36,517 nt of DNA from Dehalococcoidia bacterium UBA1123 (lineage in GTDB: Bacteria > Chloroflexota > Dehalococcoidia > Lucifugimonadales > UBA1123), in assembly GCA_002313895.1 (NCBI GenBank), contig DCAW01000196.1, positions 5,002-41,518 of the forward strand. Reading direction: 5' to 3'. The translations under genes and the position numbers were made by a program. Positions 23,752-31,206 of this stretch are shown here, in pieces; position 1 is the stretch's first letter, and every line of letters starts with the position of its first letter. Under the pieces are notes generated by a model. The model saw nothing but the letters and a program-made list of their open reading frames with translations, did no database searches and had not been told where the DNA came from.

Positions 23752-24891
23752 ATGACCGAAGAGAAGGTCCAGCTTCACCGCGGCCTTCGGGAAGTTTACA
23801 TCGACAGAAGCAAGAGCAGTTTTATTGATGGCAACATCGGCAAACTGCTCTACCGCGGCTACAACATCGACGAACTGGCCGTCCACTCGAATTTCGAGGA
23901 AACCGCCTATTTGGTCATGTACGGGAAATTGCCCACTCAGGCGCAACTCGACGAGTTTGACGCTACATTGAAAGCCGCGCGATTAATTCCCGACGAAATT
24001 GTGGATATCATTAAACTGACCCGCAATTCACATCCTATGGACGTGCTTCGGACAGCGATTTCAGCCCTCTCTGCATACGATCCAGACACCGAAGACAACT
24101 CCACCGAAGCTACCCTTCGCAAAGGTCTTCGGCTCACGGCTCAGGCTCCAACTATCGTCGCCACCCATGCGAGAGTGCGTGACGGTAAAGACCCGATAGC
24201 GCCCGACTCCAACCTAAACCAGGCGGCGAACTTCCTGAACATGCTTTTCGGAGAGCTTCCAGAGCAGGTGGACTCGGACCTTATCGACAAGGACTTCGTC
24301 CTCCACGCCGAGCATGGCATTAACGCATCCTCGTTCGGCGCCAGAGTCGCGGCATCGACCGTTGCGGACTTGCATTGCGCGGTCACAACAGGCGTCGCGG
24401 TCCTTAAGGGTCCGTCGCACGGTGGCGCGGCTGAAGAGGTCATGAAGATGGCACAGGAAATCGGCACTGAGGAGAACGCAGAGAACTACGTCAGGGAGCG
24501 TCTGGATTCCGGCGGCAGAATCATGGGTTTCGGCCACCGCGTCTACAGGGCAATTGACCCGCGGTCTGTCCATCTTCAAGATGACGCTAAAGCTCTGGGA
24601 GAACGCAAAGGTGAACCGAAATGGTTCTCGATTCTCCAGAACGTCATCGAGGCAATGGAACCATACAGACGAAGGGGTATCTACCAGAACGTTGACTTCT
24701 TCTCTGGCACAATCTATTACCTGTTGGGGATTCCTGACGACCTGTTCATCTCCATCTTTGCGATGGGACGCATTCCGGGTTGGACAGCCCAGGTAGTGGA
24801 ACAATTCGAGAACAATATCCTACTCAGGCCCAGACTCCTCTATACTGGGGAGATGGACGTGCCATACGTCCCTATCGGAGAAAGAGGGTAA
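23752..24891 (+). CDS. gltA: Citrate synthase
   Basis: Condenses oxaloacetate and acetyl-CoA to citrate at the entry to the TCA cycle. The 379-residue length is that of the smaller dimeric enzymes. Active-site blocks are present: LHAEHGINASSFGAR with the first catalytic histidine, GPSHGGAAEEVMKM with the second, GFGHRVYRAIDPR, and NVDFFSGTIYYLLGIP with the catalytic aspartate. A 2-methylcitrate synthase in the same family cannot be excluded. GGAGG lies 8 nt before the ATG. It has a strong promoter of its own and is divergent from rex. Confidence 0.95.
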   Translation: MTEEKVQLHRGLREVYIDRSKSSFIDGNIGKLLYRGYNIDELAVHSNFEETAYLVMYGKLPTQAQLDEFDATLKAARLIPDEIVDIIKLTRNSHPMDVLRTAISALSAYDPDTEDNSTEATLRKGLRLTAQAPTIVATHARVRDGKDPIAPDSNLNQAANFLNMLFGELPEQVDSDLIDKDFVLHAEHGINASSFGARVAASTVADLHCAVTTGVAVLKGPSHGGAAEEVMKMAQEIGTEENAENYVRERLDSGGRIMGFGHRVYRAIDPRSVHLQDDAKALGERKGEPKWFSILQNVIEAMEPYRRRGIYQNVDFFSGTIYYLLGIPDDLFISIFAMGRIPGWTAQVVEQFENNILLRPRLLYTGEMDVPYVPIGERG

Positions 24892-24940
24892 AGGGTCGCA
24901 ACAAATCGAGTAGCGACACCTTAGAAAGAGGGTACCAAAC

Positions 24941-25141
24941 GTGACCGAAGAGGCAGTTGAAGAAGTAGTATCGGATTGCATGCACCACTGGGTTATCGAC
25001 CAACCCAACGGCCCAACCAGCGAGGGAAAATGCAAGATTTGCGGCATGACCCAGGAATTCAAGAACTCCATTCAGGGTTCTGGCTGGGACCGCGACGGAG
25101 GCCAGGGCAGGCGCGCGAGGCAACAGAAAAAGGCCACATAA
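24941..25141 (+). CDS. Small putative zinc-binding protein
   Basis: A 66-residue protein starting with GTG at 24941 (AGAGGG upstream). It has C13 followed by HHW, then C31-x-x-C34 in GKCKICGMTQEF, giving a Cys-His/Cys-Cys arrangement suited to one zinc ion. The C-terminal third is polar and basic. Similar short proteins with HHWVI..PNGPTS..G.C..CG are, from memory, widespread in Chloroflexota and actinobacteria, but I know of no assigned function. It lies 49 nt after gltA with no terminator between, so it is probably co-transcribed. Confidence 0.75.
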   Translation: MTEEAVEEVVSDCMHHWVIDQPNGPTSEGKCKICGMTQEFKNSIQGSGWDRDGGQGRRARQQKKAT

Positions 25142-25172
25142 CGCTTCGCCAAGACCGGCAAGGCAACATAAT

Positions 25173-25206
25173 CAGGGGCGTCACTCAGGTGGCGCCCCTG
25201 TTGTTT
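25173..25206 (+). terminator. Intrinsic terminator of the gltA unit
   Basis: A 12-bp stem with one G-T pair (25173-25184 with 25189-25200, loop TCAG) is followed by TTGTTT. It lies 31 nt after the stop of the small zinc protein. Confidence 0.8.
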
Positions 25207-25235
25207 GCGCCAATTCGAGTGGCAACGAGCGGAGT

Positions 25236-26450
25236 ATGAAGAAAGATAGAGTTGGCCAAAACCTGGCTGAGACGGAGATTCGACGGAGAATCGCTTCAGA
25301 AGGTCGCATCACGTTCGCGGATTTTATGGAAACCGCCCTCTATTATCCTGAAGGTGGTTACTACACGACTCAAAAAGTCGTTGGCGGGGCTGGCGACTAC
25401 TTTACTAGCCCGGCGGCTCATCCGGCATTCGGGGCGCTCTTGGCCTTGCAGCTAGAGCGGATTTGGGAAGTAATGGGACGGCCAGAACCGTTTCACACAG
25501 TTGAGATGGGCGCAGGCGACGGACTTTTGGCCCGTGACCTGGTTGAGTTCACGAAACATCTTCAACCCGAGTTCACCAGGGCGTTGGAATATCTCACGAC
25601 CGACAGAACAACGTCCGGTGTCGCCGAGATGGGTATTACCGGATGCGTGATCTCGAACGAGCTTGTGGACGCTTTTCCTGTCCACCGGTTCAGAATAGAC
25701 GATGGGACGCTCAAGGAAACATTCGTGACCATCAACAATGCAGGCGAGTTGGTCGAAGAGTTCGGAGCGCCTTCGACTCCGCTCATCTCACGACGTCTCG
25801 AAAACTTGGGGCGCCCACTGCCAGAAGGGTTCAAGGGCGAAGTCAATTTGGACATATCGCCTTGGATGGAACGAGTGTCCAGAGTATTGGATCGGGGTTT
25901 TGTAATAACGATCGACTATGGGCATGAGGCCGAGCAGCTGTACTCTGCCAAACGATCAATGGGAACGCTTCAGACCTATTTCCGACATACCGACGGCTCC
26001 AGTCCGTACCAGCGCATAGGGCGTCAGGACATTACGGCGCATGTCGATTTCACCGCGGTGGTGGATGAGGGCAGAGCGTCGGGCCTTTCTCCTCTGGTCT
26101 TGCTCAGCCAAGCTGAATTTCTTAACGATATCGGCATGAGAGAGATTGAGAAGGATATCAGCGAATTGAAAATAGATGCTTATGAGCGCGATGCCAACCT
26201 CACGGCCATTCGCGAACTTGTCAAACCCGGCGGCCTGGGTAGCTACTTAGTATTGATCCAGCAAAAGAGGACTGGCGTGCGAAGTTTCGAGTCGCTTATT
26301 CTTGACGCATCACGAACAACGGCCCTGCCTGCTCCGCTGCTCCGACCCGAACATATCCCGTTATTTGCCGGCCGACTCTCTCAGACTGAATTTACGATAG
26401 ACCATCTCTGGCCGTTCGATCAGGATCAGCATGAAGATCAAAGTCCCTGA
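25236..26450 (+). CDS. DUF185/NDUFAF7-family SAM-dependent methyltransferase
   Basis: A 404-residue class I methyltransferase of the MidA/NDUFAF7 (DUF185) family. It opens with the family block ITFADFMETALYYPEGGYYT (25-44), then GDYFTSPAAHPAFGALLALQ. The SAM-binding glycine loop is VEMGAGDGLLARDL (about 89-102), and NELVDAFPVHRF follows. The mitochondrial NDUFAF7 methylates an arginine of a complex I subunit; the bacterial substrate is unknown, and no nuo genes are in this window. It converges with trmI, with 16 nt between the two stop codons. Confidence 0.88.
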   Translation: MKKDRVGQNLAETEIRRRIASEGRITFADFMETALYYPEGGYYTTQKVVGGAGDYFTSPAAHPAFGALLALQLERIWEVMGRPEPFHTVEMGAGDGLLARDLVEFTKHLQPEFTRALEYLTTDRTTSGVAEMGITGCVISNELVDAFPVHRFRIDDGTLKETFVTINNAGELVEEFGAPSTPLISRRLENLGRPLPEGFKGEVNLDISPWMERVSRVLDRGFVITIDYGHEAEQLYSAKRSMGTLQTYFRHTDGSSPYQRIGRQDITAHVDFTAVVDEGRASGLSPLVLLSQAEFLNDIGMREIEKDISELKIDAYERDANLTAIRELVKPGGLGSYLVLIQQKRTGVRSFESLILDASRTTALPAPLLRPEHIPLFAGRLSQTEFTIDHLWPFDQDQHEDQSP

Positions 26451-26466
26451 CCGAGTCCAAAGCATT

Positions 26467-27309
26467 TCAGCCATTAGATTCCTCATTTGCTTCGTCTTCT
26501 GGGTCGGGTCGGGGTGAGCTTTTTCTTGCGGTTGTGATGAACCCTGTGTGGCCGATCATCCGGTGGGATGGCCTGACGCTTCGTCCTCCGACCGACCAGG
26601 GACGCATTGTGACTTCCATCGTCTCAATGAGGTTGAACGTTCCCTGTTCCCGCAATGCGAGCGTCAGATCGTGGACCTGAAGTATCGTTGGCAGGAAGCT
26701 GAACAGCATCCCGCCGGGAACCAGTTTGTCCGAGGCGTGAGGCACAACGTGCCACGGTTCAGGCAGGTCAAGCACTAGCCTGTCAATGCCATCATCCTCA
26801 ATGCCCTCGTAGATGTTGTTTTGCTTCAACGTGAGGTTATGAGGATCGGAGTTCGCCAACTTTACGTTCGCTAACGTTTGATCCAGCATATCCTGGCGTG
26901 TGTCATAGGAAATCACCTGCCCGGATTCTCCAACCGCCCTCAGGAGGGTCATCGTGGTCGCTCCAGAGCCTGCGCCCGCCTCCAGCACTTTTGCGCCAGG
27001 GAATATGTCTGCGTACACCAGGAGGGTTGCCAGGTCTTTAGGATACATCACGGTGGCGATTCGGGGCATCCGCAACGTGATGTCCGCCAGCGTTGGCTTG
27101 TAAGCGATGATTCTGTGGCCGGAAGGCGACGTGAGCCAACTGCCATAGGGCATTCCGATTAGCTTGGACAGATCGAAGTTGCCGACATGGGACTCAAATC
27201 GGTTGTCCTGTGTCAGTTGGACGAGGTATTGACGGTCTCTGCGGTCGACGATCAGAGCCTGGTCGCCCTCGCTGAATACGTGCTCTTTTGGGGTCGAGTC
27301 ATCACTCAT
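26467..27309 (-). CDS. trmI: tRNA (adenine(58)-N1)-methyltransferase TrmI
   Basis: Methylates A58 in the tRNA T-loop. The 280-residue protein has an N-terminal beta-barrel (FSEGDQALIVDRRDRQYLV) and the linker RIATVMYPKDLATLLVYADI. The Rossmann core has the SAM motif VLEAGAGSGATTMTLLRAVG and the catalytic motif DLPEPWHVV. The C-terminal tail is polar (RPDPEDEANEESNG). A TAGAAT-like -10 is visible upstream on the minus strand, but I see no good -35. Confidence 0.93.
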   Translation of the reverse strand: MSDDSTPKEHVFSEGDQALIVDRRDRQYLVQLTQDNRFESHVGNFDLSKLIGMPYGSWLTSPSGHRIIAYKPTLADITLRMPRIATVMYPKDLATLLVYADIFPGAKVLEAGAGSGATTMTLLRAVGESGQVISYDTRQDMLDQTLANVKLANSDPHNLTLKQNNIYEGIEDDGIDRLVLDLPEPWHVVPHASDKLVPGGMLFSFLPTILQVHDLTLALREQGTFNLIETMEVTMRPWSVGGRSVRPSHRMIGHTGFITTARKSSPRPDPEDEANEESNG

Positions 27310-27372
27310 GGGGTATCACGCTCGTTATCAGATTTCCCTCGTATTCTAGCCGATCGATGAATCGCAGAAACA

Positions 27373-27402
27373 GTGTGGGCGGGTCAATCAACCCGCCCAC
27401 AC
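27373..27402 (-). terminator. Hairpin terminator downstream of the peroxiredoxin
   Basis: A 12-bp perfect GC-rich stem (27373-27384 with 27391-27402, 6-nt loop) starts 26 nt after the peroxiredoxin stop. The minus-strand tail TGTTTCTG is only moderately T-rich. Confidence 0.7.
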
Positions 27403-27427
27403 GTGGATATTATCGCGATGTTGTGAT

Positions 27428-27886
27428 CTAGAGCTTGTCGATCTCGGCCATGATCGCTTTTGGATCGATGTCCGCGGCGTTGCCGAACTCTTGTTTCCAA
27501 CGGACGATGCCTTCTTTGTCGATTATGAACACCGATCGATTGGCTGTGCCACGCTCTTCGTTATACACCCCATATAGTTTAGACATCGCGCCTTTCGGCT
27601 CGAAGTCGGCGAGAAGGGGGTAGGGAATCGATCCCACTGAAGCCGCGTAGGCTACCTGAGTCGGTCGAGCGTCTGTGCTAATACCCAGAACCTGGGTATC
27701 TCTCTCCTCAAATCCAGAATTGAATATCCGGAATGTGGAGACCTGGTGCGTTCAACCGCCTGTGAATGAGAATATGTGGAACGATAGAACGACGTTGTTC
27801 TCGCCTTTGAAATCGCTAAGACTGACTCCTGACCCGTTGTGGGCCGGGAGCTTGAAATCTGGAGCTGCCTGTCCGACATCTACCAT
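27428..27886 (-). CDS. Selenocysteine-containing peroxiredoxin (TGA at codon 45)
   Basis: A thioredoxin-fold peroxiredoxin, 152 residues if TGA is read as selenocysteine. The ATG at 27886 has AGGAG 9 nt upstream. The N-terminus MVDVGQAAPDFKLPAHNG and SLSDFKGENNVVLSF are typical AhpC/TSA. The active-site strand continues HIFSFTGG and then TGA (27752-27754), so T42-G-G-Sec45 stands where peroxidatic T-x-x-C belongs. The same frame then runs open through THQVSTFRIF, LGISTDA, the conserved arginine segment RSVFIIDKEG (R117) and the stop at 27428. There is no other cysteine in the protein, hence a 1-Sec enzyme. The conserved proline seven residues before the peroxidatic site is I38. A SECIS-like hairpin follows the TGA. 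It would reduce hydroperoxides using thioredoxin or another thiol. A TGC-to-TGA nonsense mutation is the alternative, but it would have to fall exactly on the catalytic codon. Confidence 0.82.
27681..27699 (-). other. Second hairpin within the peroxiredoxin message
   Basis: An 8-bp perfect stem (27681-27688 with 27692-27699) with a 3-nt loop lies 53 nt after the TGA, just beyond the SECIS candidate. It is too far from the TGA for a canonical bacterial SECIS, but could stabilise or position it. Confidence 0.4.
27703..27741 (-). promoter_or_regulatory. Candidate bacterial SECIS element
   Basis: In the mRNA, a 39-nt stem-loop begins 11 nt after the UGA. Lower stem UCUCC/GGAGA (27737-27741 with 27703-27707), an A-A mismatch, two further pairs, a small U-rich internal loop, then upper stem UCCGGA/UCUGGA containing one G-U pair, and an 8-nt apical loop UAUUCAAU (27719-27726). 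The loop starts 26 nt after UGA, inside the 16-37 nt window described for bacterial SECIS elements. The consensus asks for a G at the start of the loop. It is present only if the weak top pairs open, exposing GGA. Confidence 0.6.
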
Positions 27887-27980
27887 AGTTCTAATCTCCT
27901 AGTTTTGGAGTTATGAGGTCTAATCACGACGCCTCTCTTAAGTTATCGTGGCGTGCGCCGCTTGGATTGTACAAAACTTC

Positions 27981-28010
27981 GAGAATTCCTGCCTCTAATT
28001 CAGGATTCTC
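27981..28010 (-). terminator. Terminator of the glycine cleavage operon
   Basis: GAGAATCCTG (28001-28010) pairs with CAGGAATTCTC (27981-27991) with one bulged base and a 9-nt loop; GAAGTTTTG follows on the minus strand. The hairpin starts inside the last codons of gcvPB. Confidence 0.6.
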
Positions 28011-29484
28011 TACGCCAACGAAGGTTTGGTCGTCTGGCCGCGCGGGCCTCATCTACGCGAGTGTTTGGCGTGTTGTGAGGCGCATTATGCAGCAGGTCAG
28101 GGTCGTCAGCCGCTTCCTGGGCGATGGTTTTCATGACCTCGATGAAGTAATCCAACGTCTCTTTGGACTCGGTCTCTGTCGGCTCGATCATCAAGGCCTC
28201 TTCGACAATCAACGGGAAGTACATCGTTGGAGGATGTATGCCGTAGTCGATGAGACGTTTGGACACGTCCAACGCGCTTACGCCATGATCGCGTTTCAGG
28301 TTCCGTGCTGAAAAAACGACTTCGTGCATGCACGTTCGGTCGTAAGGCAGGTCGTAGTAGCCCTTCAACTGGCTGAGGATATAGTTGGCGTTGATTACTG
28401 AATCCTCGCTGATCTTTGGTATGCCTTCTTTCCCCAGAGTGGAAATGTAAGCATAAGCGCGGACCAATGCCCCGAAGTTGCCGTGGAACGCGCCCATGCG
28501 ACCGATGGTCTTGGGTGGCGTTCCCAGAGAAAAATATTCGTTGTTATCGGAGCCGGTGCGTGTTGCGATGGGCAGGGGAAGATAATCAACCAACCTTTCG
28601 CCAGCGATTACCGGACCGGAGCCTGGACCCCCGCCTCCGTGGGGTTGTGTGAAGGTTTTGTGCAAATTGGAATGTATGACGTCGAAACCCAAATCGCCCA
28701 GCCTGACACGACCGACGATCGCGTTGAGGTTCGCGCCGTCGCCATACACGATGCCTCCGGCATCCCGGACGATCTGAGTGACTTCAAGAATGTTTGTGTC
28801 AAACAGCCCAAGCGTGCTGGGCAATGTGATCATGAGAGCCGCAAGCTCATCGTCCGCGGCGGCTCTCATGGCGTTCAGATCGGTGTTGCCGTCGGCGTCC
28901 GATGGAAGGGACACAACATCGAAACCAGCCATTGCCGCGGAGGCGGGGTTGGTCCCGTGGGCGCTGTCAGGGATGAGGACTTTCTTTCTTTGGGTGTCTC
29001 CCCGCTCCAGATGATAAGCGCGGGTCATGAGCATCCCGGCAAGCTCGCCGTCAGCGCCGGCCATCGGCGCCAGGGACACTCCCACCAGGCCGGTGATTTC
29101 GGCCAGTCGATCCTGTAGCTCCCATAATAGTTTGATGGCTCCCTGAACTGTAGATTCTGGTTGAAGCGGGTGAATCTGGGCAAGGCCCGGAAGGGACGCA
29201 ACTTCGTCGTTCAGCTTGGGGTTGTACTTCATAGTGCAAGAGCCAAGCGGGTAGAAATTGTGGTCGATGGAGAAATTGAACTGGCTGATCTGGGAGAAGT
29301 ACCTTACCAGATCGCCCTCGCTTACCTCCGGCATCTCAAGCTCTTCTCGGAGAATTGCGCTATCGGGCAATTCGGACTCCGGCACGTCCAGAGGGAGCAG
29401 CGTGGTTCCGATCCTGCCGGGAGAACTGCGCTCCATTAGAAGTTGACGACGATTCAGCTCGAATTTTTCGAGAAGGGATGTCAT
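28000..29484 (-). CDS. gcvPB: Glycine dehydrogenase (decarboxylating) subunit 2
   Basis: C-terminal half of the P-protein of the glycine cleavage system, which decarboxylates glycine on PLP and passes aminomethyl to the H-protein. From the ATG at 29484 it has 494 residues. FYPLGSCTMKYNPKLND is intact at about 78-94, and the PLP lysine is K276 in HSNLHKTF, followed by the glycine-rich PHGGGGPGSGP. The frame is open upstream, but the ATG at 29484 overlaps the gcvPA stop as ATGA, which fixes the start by coupling. Confidence 0.96.
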   Translation of the reverse strand: MTSLLEKFELNRRQLLMERSSPGRIGTTLLPLDVPESELPDSAILREELEMPEVSEGDLVRYFSQISQFNFSIDHNFYPLGSCTMKYNPKLNDEVASLPGLAQIHPLQPESTVQGAIKLLWELQDRLAEITGLVGVSLAPMAGADGELAGMLMTRAYHLERGDTQRKKVLIPDSAHGTNPASAAMAGFDVVSLPSDADGNTDLNAMRAAADDELAALMITLPSTLGLFDTNILEVTQIVRDAGGIVYGDGANLNAIVGRVRLGDLGFDVIHSNLHKTFTQPHGGGGPGSGPVIAGERLVDYLPLPIATRTGSDNNEYFSLGTPPKTIGRMGAFHGNFGALVRAYAYISTLGKEGIPKISEDSVINANYILSQLKGYYDLPYDRTCMHEVVFSARNLKRDHGVSALDVSKRLIDYGIHPPTMYFPLIVEEALMIEPTETESKETLDYFIEVMKTIAQEAADDPDLLHNAPHNTPNTRVDEARAARRPNLRWRRES

Positions 29485-30812
29485 TTGCCTGTTCCGATTT
29501 CTGCTAGAGCGCCGGCCAGTCTTTCGATCTCTTCCCGCGTGTTGACCTCGGTGGCGCACACGAGCATCCCATTGGGGACTTGGGCGGTGATGTCCAGTCC
29601 ACCGATGATCTTGTAGTCCAATAATTTTTCGTTTAATTCAGAGGGGGGCAACGGGCATTCGACAACAAATTCTTGGAAGAATGTCTCGTCTGTTTTTGCC
29701 GAATAACCTGGTAAATCGTCGATGAGTGTGGCCGCGTAGTGGGCTTTGTGATAGCAAAGCTCGGCTACGTGACGCATGCCTCGTTTCCCATTGGAGGACA
29801 TATATACCGTGGACATCAACGCGATGAGGGCCACGGCGGTGCAGATGTTGGAGGTCGCCCGCTCACGTCGGATGTGTTGTTCACGTGTTTGGAGCGTCAG
29901 CACGTAGGCGGTGCGATCCTTGGTGTCGACGGTCTTTCCGACGATACGTCCAGGCATTTGGCGGATGTATTCTTGCTTGCAGGCGAACAGACCCACGAAT
30001 GGGCCACCGAATGTCGGAGGTACGCCCATCGGTTGTCCCTCTCCCACGACTATGTCGGCGTCGTAGTCTCCAGGCGGCTTGAACATCGCCAGCGAAATCG
30101 GGTCTGCGCTTACGATGAGCAAAGCGCCGTTGTCATGGGCTAGCTTTGAGAGCGCTGTCATATCCTCCATGTAGCCAAAGAAGTTGGGCTGCTGAACGAT
30201 CAGGCAGGCTGTCCCTTCTTCCAACTCGGTCTGACTGCTCGTGAAAGTGTCAATTTTAAGTCCGGGAGCCTGAGCGTAGGTGTCCAACACTTCTCGGTAC
30301 AGAGGCGAGACTGTGTCCATTATCGAGATTCGGTCAAACTTGGTGATCCGCGCCGCCATAAGCGCCGCTTCGGCCATCGAAGTCGAGCCATCGTACATGC
30401 CCAGATTGGCGACTTCCATGCCTGTCAACTGGCTAATCAACGTCTGGAACTCGTATGCTGTCTGAAGGGTTCCCTGGGAGACTTCAGGCTGGTAGGGCGT
30501 GTAGGCAGTCATGAATTCGCTGCGGCCAGTAATCTGTCTGACCACAGCCGGAATGTGGTGGCGATAGACCCCCGCTCCCAGGAAGCAGGCGTAGTCGCCG
30601 GGAACCATGTTGCTCGCGGCTAACTCCTGGGCATAGGCCATCAATTCCGGTTCCGAGAGCGCCGGAGGCAGATCTAGAGAGTCGGTTGTGTAGCCTTCGG
30701 GTATGTCTTTGAACAATTCTTCGACAGAGCTGACGCCGATGGCTTCAAGCATCTGTTGTCGGTCATGGTCGGTGTTGGGAGTGTACGGAGACTGGTAGTC
30801 ATTGCCTGACAT
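29481..30812 (-). CDS. gcvPA: Glycine dehydrogenase (decarboxylating) subunit 1
   Basis: N-terminal half of the two-chain P-protein. I choose the ATG at 30812 (443 residues, the usual size), 7 nt after the gcvH stop; an in-frame ATG at 30854 lies inside gcvH. Family blocks include FLGAGVYRHHIPAVVRQI, FMTAYTPYQPEVSQGTLQ and GMYDGSTSMAEAALMA, with GGPFVGLFACK further on. The split P-protein is the arrangement of Gram-positive, Chloroflexota and archaeal lineages; proteobacteria have one fused chain. Confidence 0.95.
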   Translation of the reverse strand: MSGNDYQSPYTPNTDHDRQQMLEAIGVSSVEELFKDIPEGYTTDSLDLPPALSEPELMAYAQELAASNMVPGDYACFLGAGVYRHHIPAVVRQITGRSEFMTAYTPYQPEVSQGTLQTAYEFQTLISQLTGMEVANLGMYDGSTSMAEAALMAARITKFDRISIMDTVSPLYREVLDTYAQAPGLKIDTFTSSQTELEEGTACLIVQQPNFFGYMEDMTALSKLAHDNGALLIVSADPISLAMFKPPGDYDADIVVGEGQPMGVPPTFGGPFVGLFACKQEYIRQMPGRIVGKTVDTKDRTAYVLTLQTREQHIRRERATSNICTAVALIALMSTVYMSSNGKRGMRHVAELCYHKAHYAATLIDDLPGYSAKTDETFFQEFVVECPLPPSELNEKLLDYKIIGGLDITAQVPNGMLVCATEVNTREEIERLAGALAEIGTGK

Positions 30813-30819
30813 ATTGCGA

Positions 30820-31206
30820 TCAGGCTCCAGATTTGAGGAACGAGTTATAGTCATCTGCAGAGAGCAGGTTGTCCAATTCAGAGGCGTCTTTGATTTCCAC
30901 CTTCAACATCCAACCTTGCTCGAAAGGGCCTTCATTAACCAGTTCGGGATTGTCGATCAGCGATTCGTTGCGCTTAATGACCTTGCCGCTGACCGGGGAG
31001 TACAGATCGGACACCGCCTTCACCGATTCGATCTCGCCCATCTTCTCACCCTGGGTCAGTTCGGCGTCCTCATCGGGTATCTCGACGAACACCACGTCGC
31101 CCAGACTGTCCTGAGCGAACTCGGTGATGCCCATTACGACAACCGAGTCAGATTCGCTCCTGACCCATTCGTGCTCCTTTGAGTATTTCAAGTCTGGGGG
31201 GTTCAT
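30820..31206 (-). CDS. gcvH: Glycine cleavage system H protein
   Basis: Lipoyl carrier of the glycine cleavage system, 128 residues. The opening YSKEHEWVR and GITEFAQDSLGDVVFVEIP are characteristic. The lipoylated lysine is K63 in IESVKAVSDLYSPVSG. The ATG overlaps the gcvT stop (ATGA). Lipoate attachment enzymes and the L-protein (lpd) are not in the window. Confidence 0.97.
   Translation of the reverse strand: MNPPDLKYSKEHEWVRSESDSVVVMGITEFAQDSLGDVVFVEIPDEDAELTQGEKMGEIESVKAVSDLYSPVSGKVIKRNESLIDNPELVNEGPFEQGWMLKVEIKDASELDNLLSADDYNSFLKSGA

Noticed and set aside
27428..27637. A separate 69-codon gene starting MGSIPYPLLADFEPKG
   Set aside because: It is the C-terminal part of the peroxiredoxin in the same frame, downstream of the TGA; no ribosome-binding site and half a domain only.
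27652..27879. Open frame of 75 codons overlapping the peroxiredoxin 5' half
   Set aside because: It lies in a different frame from the peroxiredoxin, which has family motifs and a ribosome-binding site; this one is a shadow.
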